A stretch of 64,000 nucleotides of DNA from Solwaraspora sp. WMMD792 (lineage in GTDB: Bacteria; Actinomycetota; Actinomycetes; Mycobacteriales; Micromonosporaceae). Below the pieces are notes generated by a model. The model ran no database searches. It was given only the letters and a program-made list of their open reading frames with translations, and was not told the origin of the DNA. The stretch is from contig NZ_JARUBH010000009.1 of the NCBI RefSeq assembly GCF_029626105.1, positions 4,712,001 through 4,776,000 of the forward strand, in the 5' to 3' direction. The position numbers were made by a program, and so were the translations under genes. Shown piece by piece: positions 18,203 through 29,906 of this stretch (positions are counted from its first letter, which is position 1; every line of letters begins with the position of its first letter).

Positions 18203-18545
18203 CGCCAGTTCCAGCCGCCTGACCGAAGGCGGCGGGCAGGTTTAGCACAGCCCGCCGCCGGGTATGGCTCGGAGCAGGAAACACCGGTCGTTCGTCGAGC
18301 CGGAAGCGCCGCCGGGCGGCTGGGCAAGGACCCCTTGTGGTGGGGGGCGAAGGTGGTGACGGTGCCCCGGGACCAGAGATGGTCCCGGGGCACCACCGCG
18401 TCTGGACGAGATTGCCGGATGCCCATCGGCCAGTGGTGCTGATAAGCCAGGCAACACCCTCAAGTCCGTTACCGGAAGGTTTCCAACCCGATTCATCGAT
18501 GCTCCCCTATTGGGGAGATGTCCGGTGAGCCGGGAAGGAAAACCG
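18203..18545. other. Intergenic region before the subtilase gene
   Basis: About 340 bp without a gene. It holds a strong hairpin at 18361-18394 (annotated separately) and, after it, the probable promoter region of the protease gene. Nothing else was recognised. Confidence 0.6.
18361..18394. terminator. Strong GAGA-loop hairpin
   Basis: GGTGCCCCGGGACCA (18361-18375) pairs perfectly over 15 bp with TGGTCCCGGGGCACC (18380-18394) around the loop GAGA, a GNRA tetraloop. It lies 159 bp after the alpha-glucosidase stop. No T-tract follows; a terminator or mRNA-stabilising role is likely. Confidence 0.6.
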
Positions 18546-20789
18546 ATGGTATCGAAACGTACAGGTGTGTTGGTGGCGACGACGCTGTTGGCACTGGTCC
18601 CGGCCGCCCCGGCGGTGGCCGCCGTGCCCGAGGCGACGGTGCACGCCGTCGGCGGCCCGACCGCCGTCGCCGACTCCTACATCGTCGTGCTGGCCGACTC
18701 AGCGGTCGCCGCCGACGCCACCGAGGCGGTCGACCGCGCCGCGCGCTCCCTGGCCGGCCGGTACGGCGGCGACGTCGCCCGGGTCTACCGGCACGCGCTA
18801 CCTGGCCTCGAGGTCCACCTGTCGCCGCGCCAGGCCCGCCGGCTCGCCGCCGACCCGCGGGTGGCCTCGGTGACCCAGAACCACACGGTGACCGCCGCCG
18901 ACGTTCAGGCTCCGACGCCGTCCTGGGGCCTGGACCGGATCGACCAGCGAAACCTGCCACTCGACGACACGTACACCTATCCGAGCGTCACATCGTCCGT
19001 GCGGGTCTACGTCATCGACACCGGGATCCGGATGTCGCACGACGAGTTCACCGGGCGGGTGCGTTCCGGGCGCGACACCATCGACAACGACGACGACGCG
19101 TCCGACTGCAGCGGGCACGGCACACACGTCGCGGGCACGGTCGGCGGCACCACGTACGGCGTCGCCAAGAACGTGGAGCTGGTCGCCGTACGGGTGCTCA
19201 ACTGCGGCGGCAACGGCACCGTCGCCACCGTGATCGCCGGCATCGACTGGGTGACCGCCGACCACCAGCCGGGCGAGCCTGCCGTGGCCAACATGAGCCT
19301 CGGCGGGCTCGGCTACGCTCCCACGGACCAGGCGCTGGCCCGCTCCGTCGCCGACGGCGTCACCTACGTCGTCGCGGCCGGCAACAACAACGGCGCCGAC
19401 GCCTGCGGCTACTCCCCCGGCCGCGCCCCGCAGGCGATCACCGTCGCCGCCACCAGGCCCGACGACACGCGCGCGCCATTCTCCAACATCGGCGACTGCG
19501 TCGACATCTTCGCCCCCGGCACCGACATCGTCTCGGCCGGGATCACCAGCGACAGCGCCGCCCGCCCGGCCAGCGGCACGTCGATGGCCGCCCCACACGT
19601 CGCCGGTGCGGCAGCGCTGATCCTCGCCGAGCACCCCGACCACACCCCGGCCCAGGTCACCACCGCGCTGCTCGACGCCGCCACCCCCGGCGTCGTGACC
19701 GACCCGGGTGCCGGCTCCCCGAACCGGCTGCTGCACATCGACGGCACCGTCCCCGCCCACGATTTCGCCCTGGCCGTCGCCCCGACCAGCGGCACCGTCG
19801 CGCCCGGTGGCAGCGTCACCGCCACTGTCACGGCAACCGTCACCGCCGGCTCCGCACAGCCGGTCGACCTGAGCGTCGCCGGGCTGCCGTCCGGCGCGAC
19901 CGCCACCTTCGACCCGGCCACCATCGGCTCGGCCGGCAGCACCACCCTGACCATCGCCACCACGGCGGTCACCGCTGCCGGCACCTACCGGGTGCACATC
20001 GTCGGCACCGGCCCGCACGCCACCCGGATCGCCAGGTTCGTCCTCACCGTCGAGGCGCTGCCAGGTTGCCTCGGTGCCAACGAGACCGACACCCCGCTGC
20101 CGTTGTCCGGCGGGTTCGTCGACGTCCCGATCACCATCACCGGCTGCGCGGGCAACGCCGCCGCCAACAGCACCATCGAGGTACGCATCGAGCACACCGC
20201 CATCACCGACCTGCAGGTGGAACTGTTCGCCCCCGACGACACCCGCTACTTCCTGCTGGCCCGTACCGGTCACGGAGCCGCCCCGAACGTCGACCACACG
20301 TTCACGTACGACCTGTCCGACAAGGTGGCCGACGGGACCTGGCGCCTGCGGGTCTACGACTCCGGCCCGACCGGCTCCGGGTTCTTCGACTCCTGGCGGC
20401 TGAACCTCGCCGGAGCGGATCTGCCCCTACCGGTCTGCGGCGGCCAGGCGACCACCGACGTGCCGATCGGTGACCGGGCGACCGTCGAGAGCCCGATCAC
20501 GGTTACCGGTTGTGACCCTGTCTCGCGGCGCAGTGCATGGGTGGACGTACGGGTGGTCCACCCGTGGTCGCGTGACCTCAGCTACGAACTGGTCGCCCCG
20601 GACGGACGGGTGTTCACCCTGCAGGGCGTCAACGGCATGGGTCTGCCCAACATGTTCCGGACCTTCGTCGTCGACGCGTCCGGGTACGACGACCCGAACG
20701 GCGTCTGGAAGCTGCGGGTCCAGGACCACTACTGGGGCGAATCGGGTCCGGCGTACATCGACAGCTGGCGGCTGACGCTGCGACCGTAA
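18546..20789 (+). CDS. Secreted S8 serine protease with two C-terminal P domains
   Basis: 747-residue extracellular subtilisin-like protease. Signal peptide about 1-27 (LVPAAPAVAA), an I9-type propeptide (SYIVVLADSAVAADATEAVD), then the catalytic domain with Asp in VYVIDTGIR, His in GHGTHVAGT, oxyanion Asn near VVAAGNNNG and Ser in ASGTSMAAPHVAG. A Ser/Thr-rich Ig-like linker follows, then two P/proprotein-convertase beta domains (LPGCLGANETDTPLPLSG and LPVCGGQATTDVPIGDRA). ATG 18546 has GGAAGG seven bases upstream. Monocistronic, with a convergent neighbour downstream. Confidence 0.92.
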   Translation: MVSKRTGVLVATTLLALVPAAPAVAAVPEATVHAVGGPTAVADSYIVVLADSAVAADATEAVDRAARSLAGRYGGDVARVYRHALPGLEVHLSPRQARRLAADPRVASVTQNHTVTAADVQAPTPSWGLDRIDQRNLPLDDTYTYPSVTSSVRVYVIDTGIRMSHDEFTGRVRSGRDTIDNDDDASDCSGHGTHVAGTVGGTTYGVAKNVELVAVRVLNCGGNGTVATVIAGIDWVTADHQPGEPAVANMSLGGLGYAPTDQALARSVADGVTYVVAAGNNNGADACGYSPGRAPQAITVAATRPDDTRAPFSNIGDCVDIFAPGTDIVSAGITSDSAARPASGTSMAAPHVAGAAALILAEHPDHTPAQVTTALLDAATPGVVTDPGAGSPNRLLHIDGTVPAHDFALAVAPTSGTVAPGGSVTATVTATVTAGSAQPVDLSVAGLPSGATATFDPATIGSAGSTTLTIATTAVTAAGTYRVHIVGTGPHATRIARFVLTVEALPGCLGANETDTPLPLSGGFVDVPITITGCAGNAAANSTIEVRIEHTAITDLQVELFAPDDTRYFLLARTGHGAAPNVDHTFTYDLSDKVADGTWRLRVYDSGPTGSGFFDSWRLNLAGADLPLPVCGGQATTDVPIGDRATVESPITVTGCDPVSRRSAWVDVRVVHPWSRDLSYELVAPDGRVFTLQGVNGMGLPNMFRTFVVDASGYDDPNGVWKLRVQDHYWGESGPAYIDSWRLTLRP

Positions 20790-20849
20790 AGTCAGCACGG
20801 GCGGCTTTCCGGCCGTCGGCCCAGTAGACGGACGCTACGGCCGTACCGG

Positions 20850-22274
20850 TCAGGCCCGGGTCGTCAGGATGCTGGCGATCCGGGCCATGCCGGCGCGTAC
20901 CTCGTCCGGGGACGGCGGCGGCGACGGTTCGACGTGCCGCTCCTGCGGTTCGGCGTCGTTGCCGCCGACCAGGTCCTCGAAGTCGTCGTACTCGGCGACG
21001 TCCTCGTCGGCGGAGGCCTGGGCGGCGGCCAGCTCGCCGCGGATCTCCTCGACGGTCACCAGAGTCAGCAGCGGCTCGACCACCGCCATCAGCTCCTCGT
21101 CGGCGACGACCGTCTCGGCCAGGGCCAGCGCGTGCGCCCGTTCGTACGGCCCGCACACCACCGGTTCCCACTCGCCGTCCTGGTCGCCGAGCGGCCCGAA
21201 GGTGATGATCCACGGCATCGTGTGCGCCGGCGAGTCGTCCGGCAGCTCAAGCGTGACTAGTGCCCCCACCTGACCGATCATCGTCGTACGACCGAGACCG
21301 CCGACGGCTTTTGCGGCTTTTACTGCTTTTGGCGGTGCCGTCCCGGCCGTCCGCCGGGCTGGCTGCCCGGTCGGCCGCCGGACTATCCGTCGGGCTGTCT
21401 GCCCGGTCGACCGCCGGGCCGCCAGGTCGACCACCCGGCCGTACCGGCTGGTCGCCGCCAACGCCGCGCCGAACAGCAGCAACTGGTTGAGCAGATAAAG
21501 GTAGATCAGCAGACCGACCGCGCCGGCCACCACGGTGTACGCCGGATTGCGCTCGAACCGGCCGACGTAGAACCGCCCGGCGGTGTTCAGCACGGTCAGG
21601 CCGAGCGCCACCACGAAGATCGGCGCGACCAGCCGCCGGGCGGACATTCGCAGCCGGGGCACCGCGACCAGCAGCGCCGAGGCGAGCACCAGGTTGATCA
21701 CGAAGGCGAGCAGCACACTGACGACGGCGGCAGCGGCCGATCCTTCGCCGAGCAGCCAACCGAGCAGCGTCCGCAGCGCGTCGACCGCACCGACCGAGAC
21801 ACCGATCAGCAGGAACACCCCGACGAGTACGGCCAGGTCGACGACCTGCCGTACGCCGAAGTAGCCGGGCTGCTGCTCGAGCCGGTAGACGAACCGTTGC
21901 GACGAGCGGATCGCCTCCACCCAGCCGATGCCGGTCAACGCGAGCAGCACCAGGCCGACGACGCCGACCTGGCCGCTGTTGCGCTGGATCTGGGCCAGGT
22001 CCAGAAACGGCAGGTTCTGCAGCAGGAAGTCGGCGACCGCCGCGCTGACCTCCGCGTTGGCCTCGACCAGGGCGCCGAATACCCAGTACGCGACCAGGCC
22101 GAGGGCGAAGACGGCGAAGAACCCGTAGTACGCGATCGCGGCGGCCAGCCGCCCGCCCAGCACCTGGTTGTAGCGTTCCACCGCCCGCCAGAGGTGGTCC
22201 AGGCGCGGGTACCGCCGCCGGGACCGGTCCAGCGCCCGCTGGGTGCCGGACCAGGCCCGGCCGAAAACGTTCAC
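20850..22274 (-). CDS. YihY/BrkB-family membrane protein with a long acidic C-terminal extension
   Basis: 474-residue membrane protein. Six helices and the N-terminal AIAYYGFFAVFALGLV segment match the YihY/virulence factor BrkB family, whose function is unsettled. After the last helix comes a basic Arg/Thr/Ala-rich linker and about 145 soluble residues (from MIGQVGALVTLELPDD, ATG 21281) ending in an acidic tail. That part looks like a separate small conserved protein fused in frame, but no ribosome site precedes the internal ATG. GTG 22274 is preferred (AGGA seven bases upstream); GTG 22292 inside the 17-bp repeat is the alternative. Last gene of a trpS operon. Confidence 0.8.
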   Translation of the reverse strand: MNVFGRAWSGTQRALDRSRRRYPRLDHLWRAVERYNQVLGGRLAAAIAYYGFFAVFALGLVAYWVFGALVEANAEVSAAVADFLLQNLPFLDLAQIQRNSGQVGVVGLVLLALTGIGWVEAIRSSQRFVYRLEQQPGYFGVRQVVDLAVLVGVFLLIGVSVGAVDALRTLLGWLLGEGSAAAAVVSVLLAFVINLVLASALLVAVPRLRMSARRLVAPIFVVALGLTVLNTAGRFYVGRFERNPAYTVVAGAVGLLIYLYLLNQLLLFGAALAATSRYGRVVDLAARRSTGQTARRIVRRPTGQPARRTAGTAPPKAVKAAKAVGGLGRTTMIGQVGALVTLELPDDSPAHTMPWIITFGPLGDQDGEWEPVVCGPYERAHALALAETVVADEELMAVVEPLLTLVTVEEIRGELAAAQASADEDVAEYDDFEDLVGGNDAEPQERHVEPSPPPSPDEVRAGMARIASILTTRA

Positions 22275-22277
22275 CCC

Positions 22278-22311
22278 GTCATCCTGGTGCACCGGTCATC
22301 CTGGTGCACCG
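22278..22311. repeat. 17-bp tandem duplication at the BrkB 5' end
   Basis: GTCATCCTGGTGCACCG occurs twice in tandem (22278-22294, 22295-22311). On the minus strand it duplicates a CCAGGAT ribosome-site-like element immediately upstream of the start codon. Confidence 0.85.
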
Positions 22312-22327
22312 GCACGCCGCCGAGTGG

Positions 22328-22876
22328 TCAGCCGCCGAGTGGAAAATCGCGGCGCGGACGCCATCGCCCCTCGCCGCTGTGCGAGAAGAGCGTGAACGAG
22401 TCGACCTCGAACTGTGCCTCGAAGCCGGCGAGGTCGTCGTACACCTTGTCCATCGCGTCGGTCGGCACGTCCTGGGCGACGGTCACGTGCGGGTGGTACG
22501 CGAACCGGCTCTCCCGGACGAGCTGGTCGGCGGTGCCGATCGCCGAGGCGAGCAGCTCGCACTCGCTGATCCCGGCCGCCACCGCGACGAAGACCACGTC
22601 GGTGATCGGCCGGAACGTGCCGGTCCCACGCAGGTGCAGCGGGTACGGCGGATGCGCGGCGGCCACCGCCGCCAGGTGCGCCTCCACCTCGGCCAGCTGG
22701 CCTTCGACGATGTCGGTCGGGCCGAGCAGGGTGATGTGCGCGGGTACGTACTCGGCGGCCGGGTCGCCGGCCTCGGCCCGGCGGCGGGTCAGCTCCTCGC
22801 CCCAGGGCTGCGGGATGTCGATGGCGACGCCGATCCGCACCTGACCGGGAGCTGGTCGCGCGCCGATGACGGACAC
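22328..22876 (-). CDS. 2'-5' RNA ligase/phosphoesterase family protein
   Basis: 182-residue protein of the 2H phosphoesterase superfamily. The two H-x-T/V motifs are HITLLGP (about 47) and HPHVTVAQD (about 128), spaced as in LigT/ThpR-type proteins. These enzymes act on 2'-5' linked or cyclic RNA ends; the substrate of this one is unknown. The GTG start lies 2 bp after the trpS stop, so the genes are probably cotranscribed. The C-terminus is short and ends FPLGG. Confidence 0.82.
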   Translation of the reverse strand: MSVIGARPAPGQVRIGVAIDIPQPWGEELTRRRAEAGDPAAEYVPAHITLLGPTDIVEGQLAEVEAHLAAVAAAHPPYPLHLRGTGTFRPITDVVFVAVAAGISECELLASAIGTADQLVRESRFAYHPHVTVAQDVPTDAMDKVYDDLAGFEAQFEVDSFTLFSHSGEGRWRPRRDFPLGG

Positions 22877-22878
22877 TG

Positions 22879-25333
<2,455 letters not shown>

Positions 25334-25377
25334 CCTCGCCGCGACACATTAGACCAGTGGCGGCGGAGGTGCCCGTG

Positions 25378-25926
25378 GTGCAGGAGATGACCGACCGGCC
25401 GGCGGAGGACACCCCGTTCCTGGTCCGGATCGACGGACGCCGGTTCCTGATCTGGGCCGGTGGGCTGGCCGCCGTCTGCTGGTTGCTGGCCGGTGGGCTG
25501 CTCGGCGGAGTGGCGTACCTGGTCGCGAGGGAGGCGGCGGTCGGTCGCTCGGCGACGATGGCGCTGGCCGGTCTGCCGGTGCTGCTGCTCGGCGGGTTGC
25601 TGGCCGCGACCGTGGCCATGTGGCACGGCCGGTTCACCGGCCGGGGCCCGGTGCTGGCCGCCGACCGGACCGGGGTCTGGGTGGCGAACGGCAGTTTCCG
25701 CGCCAACCCGGTCTGGCTGCCGTGGGACGCGGTGTCGGCGGTGCAGGTCCGCCGTACCGGGATCGAGGATCTGATCTTCATCGACGCGCAGACGCCGCAC
25801 CCGGCGGTGCCGCCGGGAGCCCGGCTGATGGTGCCGACCATGCTGCTGGACTGCGGCAGCACTCAGATCGTGGCGGCGCTCGGCGCGTTGGCCGCCGGCC
25901 GGGCCCCGGTCTACGGACGCTGGTGA
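25378..25926 (+). CDS. Small membrane protein with a PH-like cytoplasmic part
   Basis: 182 residues with two predicted helices (IWAGGLAAVCWLLAGGLLG and LAGLPVLLLGGLLAATVAM). The region after them (GPVLAADRTGVWVANGSF, VWLPWDAVSAVQVRRTG) resembles the PH-like domains of small actinobacterial membrane proteins. GTG 25378 is chosen on the strength of GGCGGAGG eight bases upstream; GTG 25375 and ATG 25387 are alternatives. It lies 44 bp after galK on the same strand. Function unknown. Confidence 0.7.
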   Translation: MQEMTDRPAEDTPFLVRIDGRRFLIWAGGLAAVCWLLAGGLLGGVAYLVAREAAVGRSATMALAGLPVLLLGGLLAATVAMWHGRFTGRGPVLAADRTGVWVANGSFRANPVWLPWDAVSAVQVRRTGIEDLIFIDAQTPHPAVPPGARLMVPTMLLDCGSTQIVAALGALAAGRAPVYGRW

Positions 25927-26001
25927 ACTCAGCCGACGCTGGTAACTCAGCCGCAGGGTCGGGCCCGACGGTGACAGCGGACCCGACCCGTCAGCCCAGG
26001 A

Positions 26002-27291
26002 TCAGCCGGCTTCGATGATCATGCCGGCGGCGGCGGTCCGGTTCGTCGACTCGTCGATCAGGATGAAACCGCCGGTGGTCCGGTTACGCCGGTACTCGTC
26101 GGTGAGCAGCGGGACCGTGGTCCGGAAGGTGACCCGGCCGATGTCGTTGAGGCCGAGCTGGCTGGCGGACTCGTCGCGGTGCAACGTGTTGACGTCCAGC
26201 CGGTACTGCACGCCACGGACCACGGCGCGGGCGCTGCGGGTGGTGTGCTTGATGGCGTACTTGCCGCCCACCTGCAGCGGCCGGGTCTCGTCCATCCAGC
26301 AGATCATCGCCTCGACGTCCTGGGCCGGAGTGGGCGCGTTGTGCGGCCGGCAGATCAGGTCGCCCCGGGAGATGTCCAACTCGTCGGTGAGCCGGACGGT
26401 CACCGACATCGGCGGGAACGCCTCGTCGACCGGGCCGTCGGCGGTCTCGATGCTGGCGATCGTGCTGGTCAGCCCGGACGGCAGCACCATCACCTCGTCG
26501 CCGGGCTTGAGCACCCCGGAGGCGACCTGGCCGGCGTAGCCCCGGTAGTCGGTGACAATGGTCGACTGCGGCCGGATCACGTACTGCACCGGGAACCGCA
26601 CGTCGACCAGGTTGCGGTCGGAGGCGATGTGCACGTGCTCCAGGTGGTGCAGCAGCGACGGGCCTTCGTACCAGGGGCTGCGCTCCGAGCGGGTGGCGAT
26701 GTTGTCGCCGTTCAACGCCGAGATCGGGATGACCGACAGGTCGGGCACCTCCAGCTTGGCGGCGAAGGTGGTGAACTCGTCGGCGATCGTCTCGTAGACC
26801 GACTGGTCCCAGTCGACCAGGTCCATCTTGTTGACGCAGAGCACCAGGTGCGGCACCCGCAGCAGCGAGCAGAGGAACGCGTGCCGCCGGGACTGCTCGA
26901 CCAGGCCCTTGCGGGCGTCGACCAGGATCAGCGCCAGGTCGGCGGTGGAGGCACCGGTGACCATGTTGCGGGTGTACTGGATGTGCCCGGGGGTGTCGGC
27001 GATGATGAACTTCCGCCGGGGGGTGGCGAAGTAGCGGTACGCCACGTCGATGGTGATGCCCTGCTCCCGTTCGGCGCGCAGGCCGTCGGTGAGCAGCGCC
27101 AGGTTGGTGTACTCGTCGCCCCGGGCCGCGCTGACCGCCTCGACCGCTTCCAGCTGGTCGGTGAAGAGCGACTTGGTGTCGTAGAGCAGCCGGCCGATCA
27201 GGGTCGACTTGCCGTCGTCGACGCTGCCGGCGGTGGCGAACCGCAGCAGGTCCATGGCCCGGGTGGTGGGGGCGTCAGCCGTCACCGTCAT
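26002..27291 (-). CDS. cysN: Sulfate adenylyltransferase subunit 1 (GTPase)
   Basis: 429-residue GTPase of the EF-Tu-like class that drives ATP sulfurylase, making adenosine 5'-phosphosulfate. G1 GSVDDGKSTLIGRLL, G3 DTPGHIQY, G4 NKMDLVDW. No C-terminal APS kinase (CysC) domain is present, unlike some actinobacterial CysNC proteins. The start overlaps the cysD stop by one base (TGATG), indicating translational coupling. Confidence 0.94.
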   Translation of the reverse strand: MTVTADAPTTRAMDLLRFATAGSVDDGKSTLIGRLLYDTKSLFTDQLEAVEAVSAARGDEYTNLALLTDGLRAEREQGITIDVAYRYFATPRRKFIIADTPGHIQYTRNMVTGASTADLALILVDARKGLVEQSRRHAFLCSLLRVPHLVLCVNKMDLVDWDQSVYETIADEFTTFAAKLEVPDLSVIPISALNGDNIATRSERSPWYEGPSLLHHLEHVHIASDRNLVDVRFPVQYVIRPQSTIVTDYRGYAGQVASGVLKPGDEVMVLPSGLTSTIASIETADGPVDEAFPPMSVTVRLTDELDISRGDLICRPHNAPTPAQDVEAMICWMDETRPLQVGGKYAIKHTTRSARAVVRGVQYRLDVNTLHRDESASQLGLNDIGRVTFRTTVPLLTDEYRRNRTTGGFILIDESTNRTAAAGMIIEAG

Positions 27292-28202
27292 CAGAAGTAG
27301 CCCTCCCGCTTGCGGTCCTCCATGGCGGCCTCACTGACCCGGTCGTCGCCCCGGGTGGCCCCGCGCTCGGTGACCCGGGTCGCGGCGACCTCGTCGATCA
27401 CCTTCTCGACGGTGTCCGCCGGGGAGCGGACCGCCGCCGTGCAGGAGGCGTCGCCGACGGTGCGGTAGCGCACCTGCTCGATGAACGGCGTCTCGCCGGA
27501 GCGGGGCTGGATGAACTCGTTGACGGCGTACAGCATGCCGTCGCGCTCGATCACCTCGCGCTCGTGGGCGAAGTAGATCGGCGGCAGCTCGATCCGCTCC
27601 CGGGCGATGTAGTGCCAGACGTCCAGCTCGGTCCAGTTGGACAGCGGGAAGACCCGGATCGACTCGCCGGGGTGGTGCCGGCCGTTGTACAGCGACCACA
27701 GCTCGGGGCGCTGGTTCTTCGGGTCCCACTGGCCGAACTCGTCGCGGAACGAGAAGACCCGCTCCTTGGCGCGGGCCTTCTCCTCGTCCCGGCGGGCCCC
27801 GCCGAACAGGGCGTCGAACCGGTACTTCTCGACCGCGGCCAGCAGCACCGGGGTCTGGATGCGGTTGCGCATCCCGTCCGGCGACTCGCGGACCAGCCCC
27901 GACTCGAGGGCTTCCGGCACGCTGGCGACGACCAGTTGCAGGCCGAGCTCGTCGACCCGGCGGTCCCGGTAGTCGAGCACCTCTTGGAAGTTGTGCCCGG
28001 TGTCGACGTGCATCACCGGGAACGGGATCCGGGCCGGGGCGAACGCCTTCTGCGCCAGCCGCAGCATGACGATCGAGTCCTTGCCGCCGGAGAAGAGCAG
28101 CACCGGCCGCTCCAGCTCGGCGACGACCTCGCGCATGACGAAGATGCTCTCCGCCTCCAGCGCGTCGAGGTGGGAGACGCGGTACGCGGTCGCGTTGGTC
28201 AT
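27291..28202 (-). CDS. cysD: Sulfate adenylyltransferase subunit 2
   Basis: 303-residue ATP sulfurylase catalytic subunit. PP-loop motif LLFSGGKDSIVMLRLA, then HVDTGHNF, PNWTELDVWHYI-like SNWTELDVWHYI and the C-terminal MEDRKREGYF typical of CysD. ATG 28202 (MTNATAYRVSHLDALEAESI) starts at the family's usual N-terminus; the frame continues upstream to 28271 through non-conserved residues. Coupled to cysN downstream and preceded by cysQ. Confidence 0.94.
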   Translation of the reverse strand: MTNATAYRVSHLDALEAESIFVMREVVAELERPVLLFSGGKDSIVMLRLAQKAFAPARIPFPVMHVDTGHNFQEVLDYRDRRVDELGLQLVVASVPEALESGLVRESPDGMRNRIQTPVLLAAVEKYRFDALFGGARRDEEKARAKERVFSFRDEFGQWDPKNQRPELWSLYNGRHHPGESIRVFPLSNWTELDVWHYIARERIELPPIYFAHEREVIERDGMLYAVNEFIQPRSGETPFIEQVRYRTVGDASCTAAVRSPADTVEKVIDEVAATRVTERGATRGDDRVSEAAMEDRKREGYF

Positions 28203-28222
28203 CACACCCACCCCTGGTTGTG

Positions 28223-28248
28223 GGTCATCCGAAGCTTGGTCATCCGAA
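28223..28248. promoter_or_regulatory. 11-bp direct repeat upstream of cysD
   Basis: GGTCATCCGAA occurs at 28223-28233 and 28238-28248 (15-bp period), 20-46 bp before the cysD start on the minus strand. This spacing suits a regulator binding on one face at about 1.5 turns, or is a small duplication. No known regulator was matched. Confidence 0.4.
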
Positions 28249-28286
28249 TACCAGACCTTTCCGGTTGGCAAGCTGGAGATAGGGGG

Positions 28287-29129
28287 TCAGGATACCTGCA
28301 GATGCTGCCGCAACGCTGCGAGCAGTTTGCTGGCAAGATCTCGTCGGCAGACCACCAAATCTGGCAGCCGCGGGTTGGCCTCGTTGTATTGCAGCGCGGA
28401 TCCGTCGATCCGGGAAGCGTGCAGACCGGTGGCGGTCGCCACGGCGACCGGCGCGGCCGAGTCCCACTCGTACTGGCCGCCGGCGTGCACGTAGGCGTCG
28501 GCGTCGCCGGCGATCACCGCAGCGATCTTGGCGCCGGCCGAGCCCATCGGCACCAGCTCGGCGCCGAGCTGCTCGGCGAGCGCGGTGACGAAGGCGGGTG
28601 GCCGGCTGCGGCTGGCGGCCAGCCGGATCGCGCCGCCGGCCGACGCCGCCGCCGGCATCGGCGGGTACGGCGGCGGGTGCTCGGTGCTGATCGTGCGGTG
28701 CTGGGCGGGCAGTCCCACCGCGCCGGCGACCAGCCGGTGCGGGGTGGAGCCGCTACGTGACCAGAGCGCCACGTGCACCGCCCAGTCGGCGCGGCCCTCC
28801 TCGGAGAACTCCCGGGTGCCGTCGAGCGGGTCGATGATCCACACCCGGTCGGCGGTGAGTCGGGACGGCCCGGCGTCCGTCGAGGTCTCGGCGGCCGGGT
28901 CCGGCAGCGCCTGGCGGGCGCCGTCGTCCTCCTCCGACAGCACCGCGTCCGCCGGCCGCCAGCGGGCCAGTTCGGTACGGAGCAGGTCGTGGGAGACCTT
29001 GTCACCGGCCGCCTTGAGCGCGGTCGGGTCGGCGTACCCCAGCTCCTCACGGACCTGGAGCAGCGACTCGCCGGCGCGCCCGGCGAGCCATCGGGCGAAT
29101 GCGGCATCGGTTACCGGCGGCGTGCTCAT
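28287..29129 (-). CDS. cysQ: 3'(2'),5'-bisphosphate nucleotidase CysQ
   Basis: 280-residue inositol-monophosphatase-fold enzyme that removes the 3'-phosphate from PAP or PAPS. Metal-binding motifs are LSEEDD, WIIDPLDGTREF and YEWDSAAPVAVA. It precedes cysD by 84 bp on the same strand, consistent with control of the PAPS/PAP pool during sulfate activation. ATG 29129. Confidence 0.9.
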   Translation of the reverse strand: MSTPPVTDAAFARWLAGRAGESLLQVREELGYADPTALKAAGDKVSHDLLRTELARWRPADAVLSEEDDGARQALPDPAAETSTDAGPSRLTADRVWIIDPLDGTREFSEEGRADWAVHVALWSRSGSTPHRLVAGAVGLPAQHRTISTEHPPPYPPMPAAASAGGAIRLAASRSRPPAFVTALAEQLGAELVPMGSAGAKIAAVIAGDADAYVHAGGQYEWDSAAPVAVATATGLHASRIDGSALQYNEANPRLPDLVVCRRDLASKLLAALRQHLQVS

Positions 29130-29243
29130 CTGGCTCCTCTCCTACCTGCCCGGCGGACACCGGGCCGTCCACCCGGAATCCACGGGCGGTGTTCTGCCCG
29201 GTTCACGATCCAGCTGTCCCAGACGTAACGCCACAGCCGCCTC

Positions 29244-29831
29244 TCAGGTGCTGTGGTACGTGTTCTGGGCCCACTCGAGCCCTCGGACGACCACCGCTTC
29301 CACCAGGTCAGCGGCCCGATCGACGAGAAAGTCGAGTTCCTTGCGTTCAGTTGTCGAGAAATCTGACAAAACATAATCTGCTGGATCTTGTCGACCGGGC
29401 GGACGCCCGATCCCGAACCTGACCCGCAGGTACTCCTTGCTGCCGAGCGACCGGGACATGGAGCGCAGCCCGTTGTGGCCGCCCTCTCCACCGCCCTGCT
29501 TCACCCGCAGTCGACCGTAGTCGATGTCCAGCTCGTCGTGCACCGTGACGATCTGCTCGACCGGCACCTTGTAGAACTTCGCCAACGCGGCCACCGGGCC
29601 GCCGGAGAGGTTCATGAACGTCAGCGGCTTCGCCAGCACCAGCTTCGGCCCGCCCAGGCCGAGCCGACCCTCGCCGGACTCGGCCGTCGCCCGCCGGTGC
29701 CGGCTCAACCGGACACCGAGCCGGCCGGCGAGCAGGTCCGCGACCATGAACCCGACGTTGTGCCGGTTACGGGCGTACTCCCGGCCCGGGTTGCCCAGCC
29801 CGACGACCAGCCACGGTGCCGTCTCCACCAC
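29244..29831 (-). CDS. pth: Peptidyl-tRNA hydrolase
   Basis: 195-residue esterase recycling peptidyl-tRNA. [20 protein letters not shown] contains the catalytic His after the conserved Asn; [11 protein letters not shown] and [20 protein letters not shown] complete the active site, with GGHNGLRS following. Usual length. It follows rplY on the same strand, the standard actinobacterial order. Confidence 0.96.
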   Translation of the reverse strand: MVETAPWLVVGLGNPGREYARNRHNVGFMVADLLAGRLGVRLSRHRRATAESGEGRLGLGGPKLVLAKPLTFMNLSGGPVAALAKFYKVPVEQIVTVHDELDIDYGRLRVKQGGGEGGHNGLRSMSRSLGSKEYLRVRFGIGRPPGRQDPADYVLSDFSTTERKELDFLVDRAADLVEAVVVRGLEWAQNTYHST

Positions 29832-29906
29832 ACCTCCTGAAACGGATCAAGGCGTCACCGCCGCGGCAGGGCCGGCAGCGGGACGCCCGGATCGTCGAAC
29901 GGCGGG

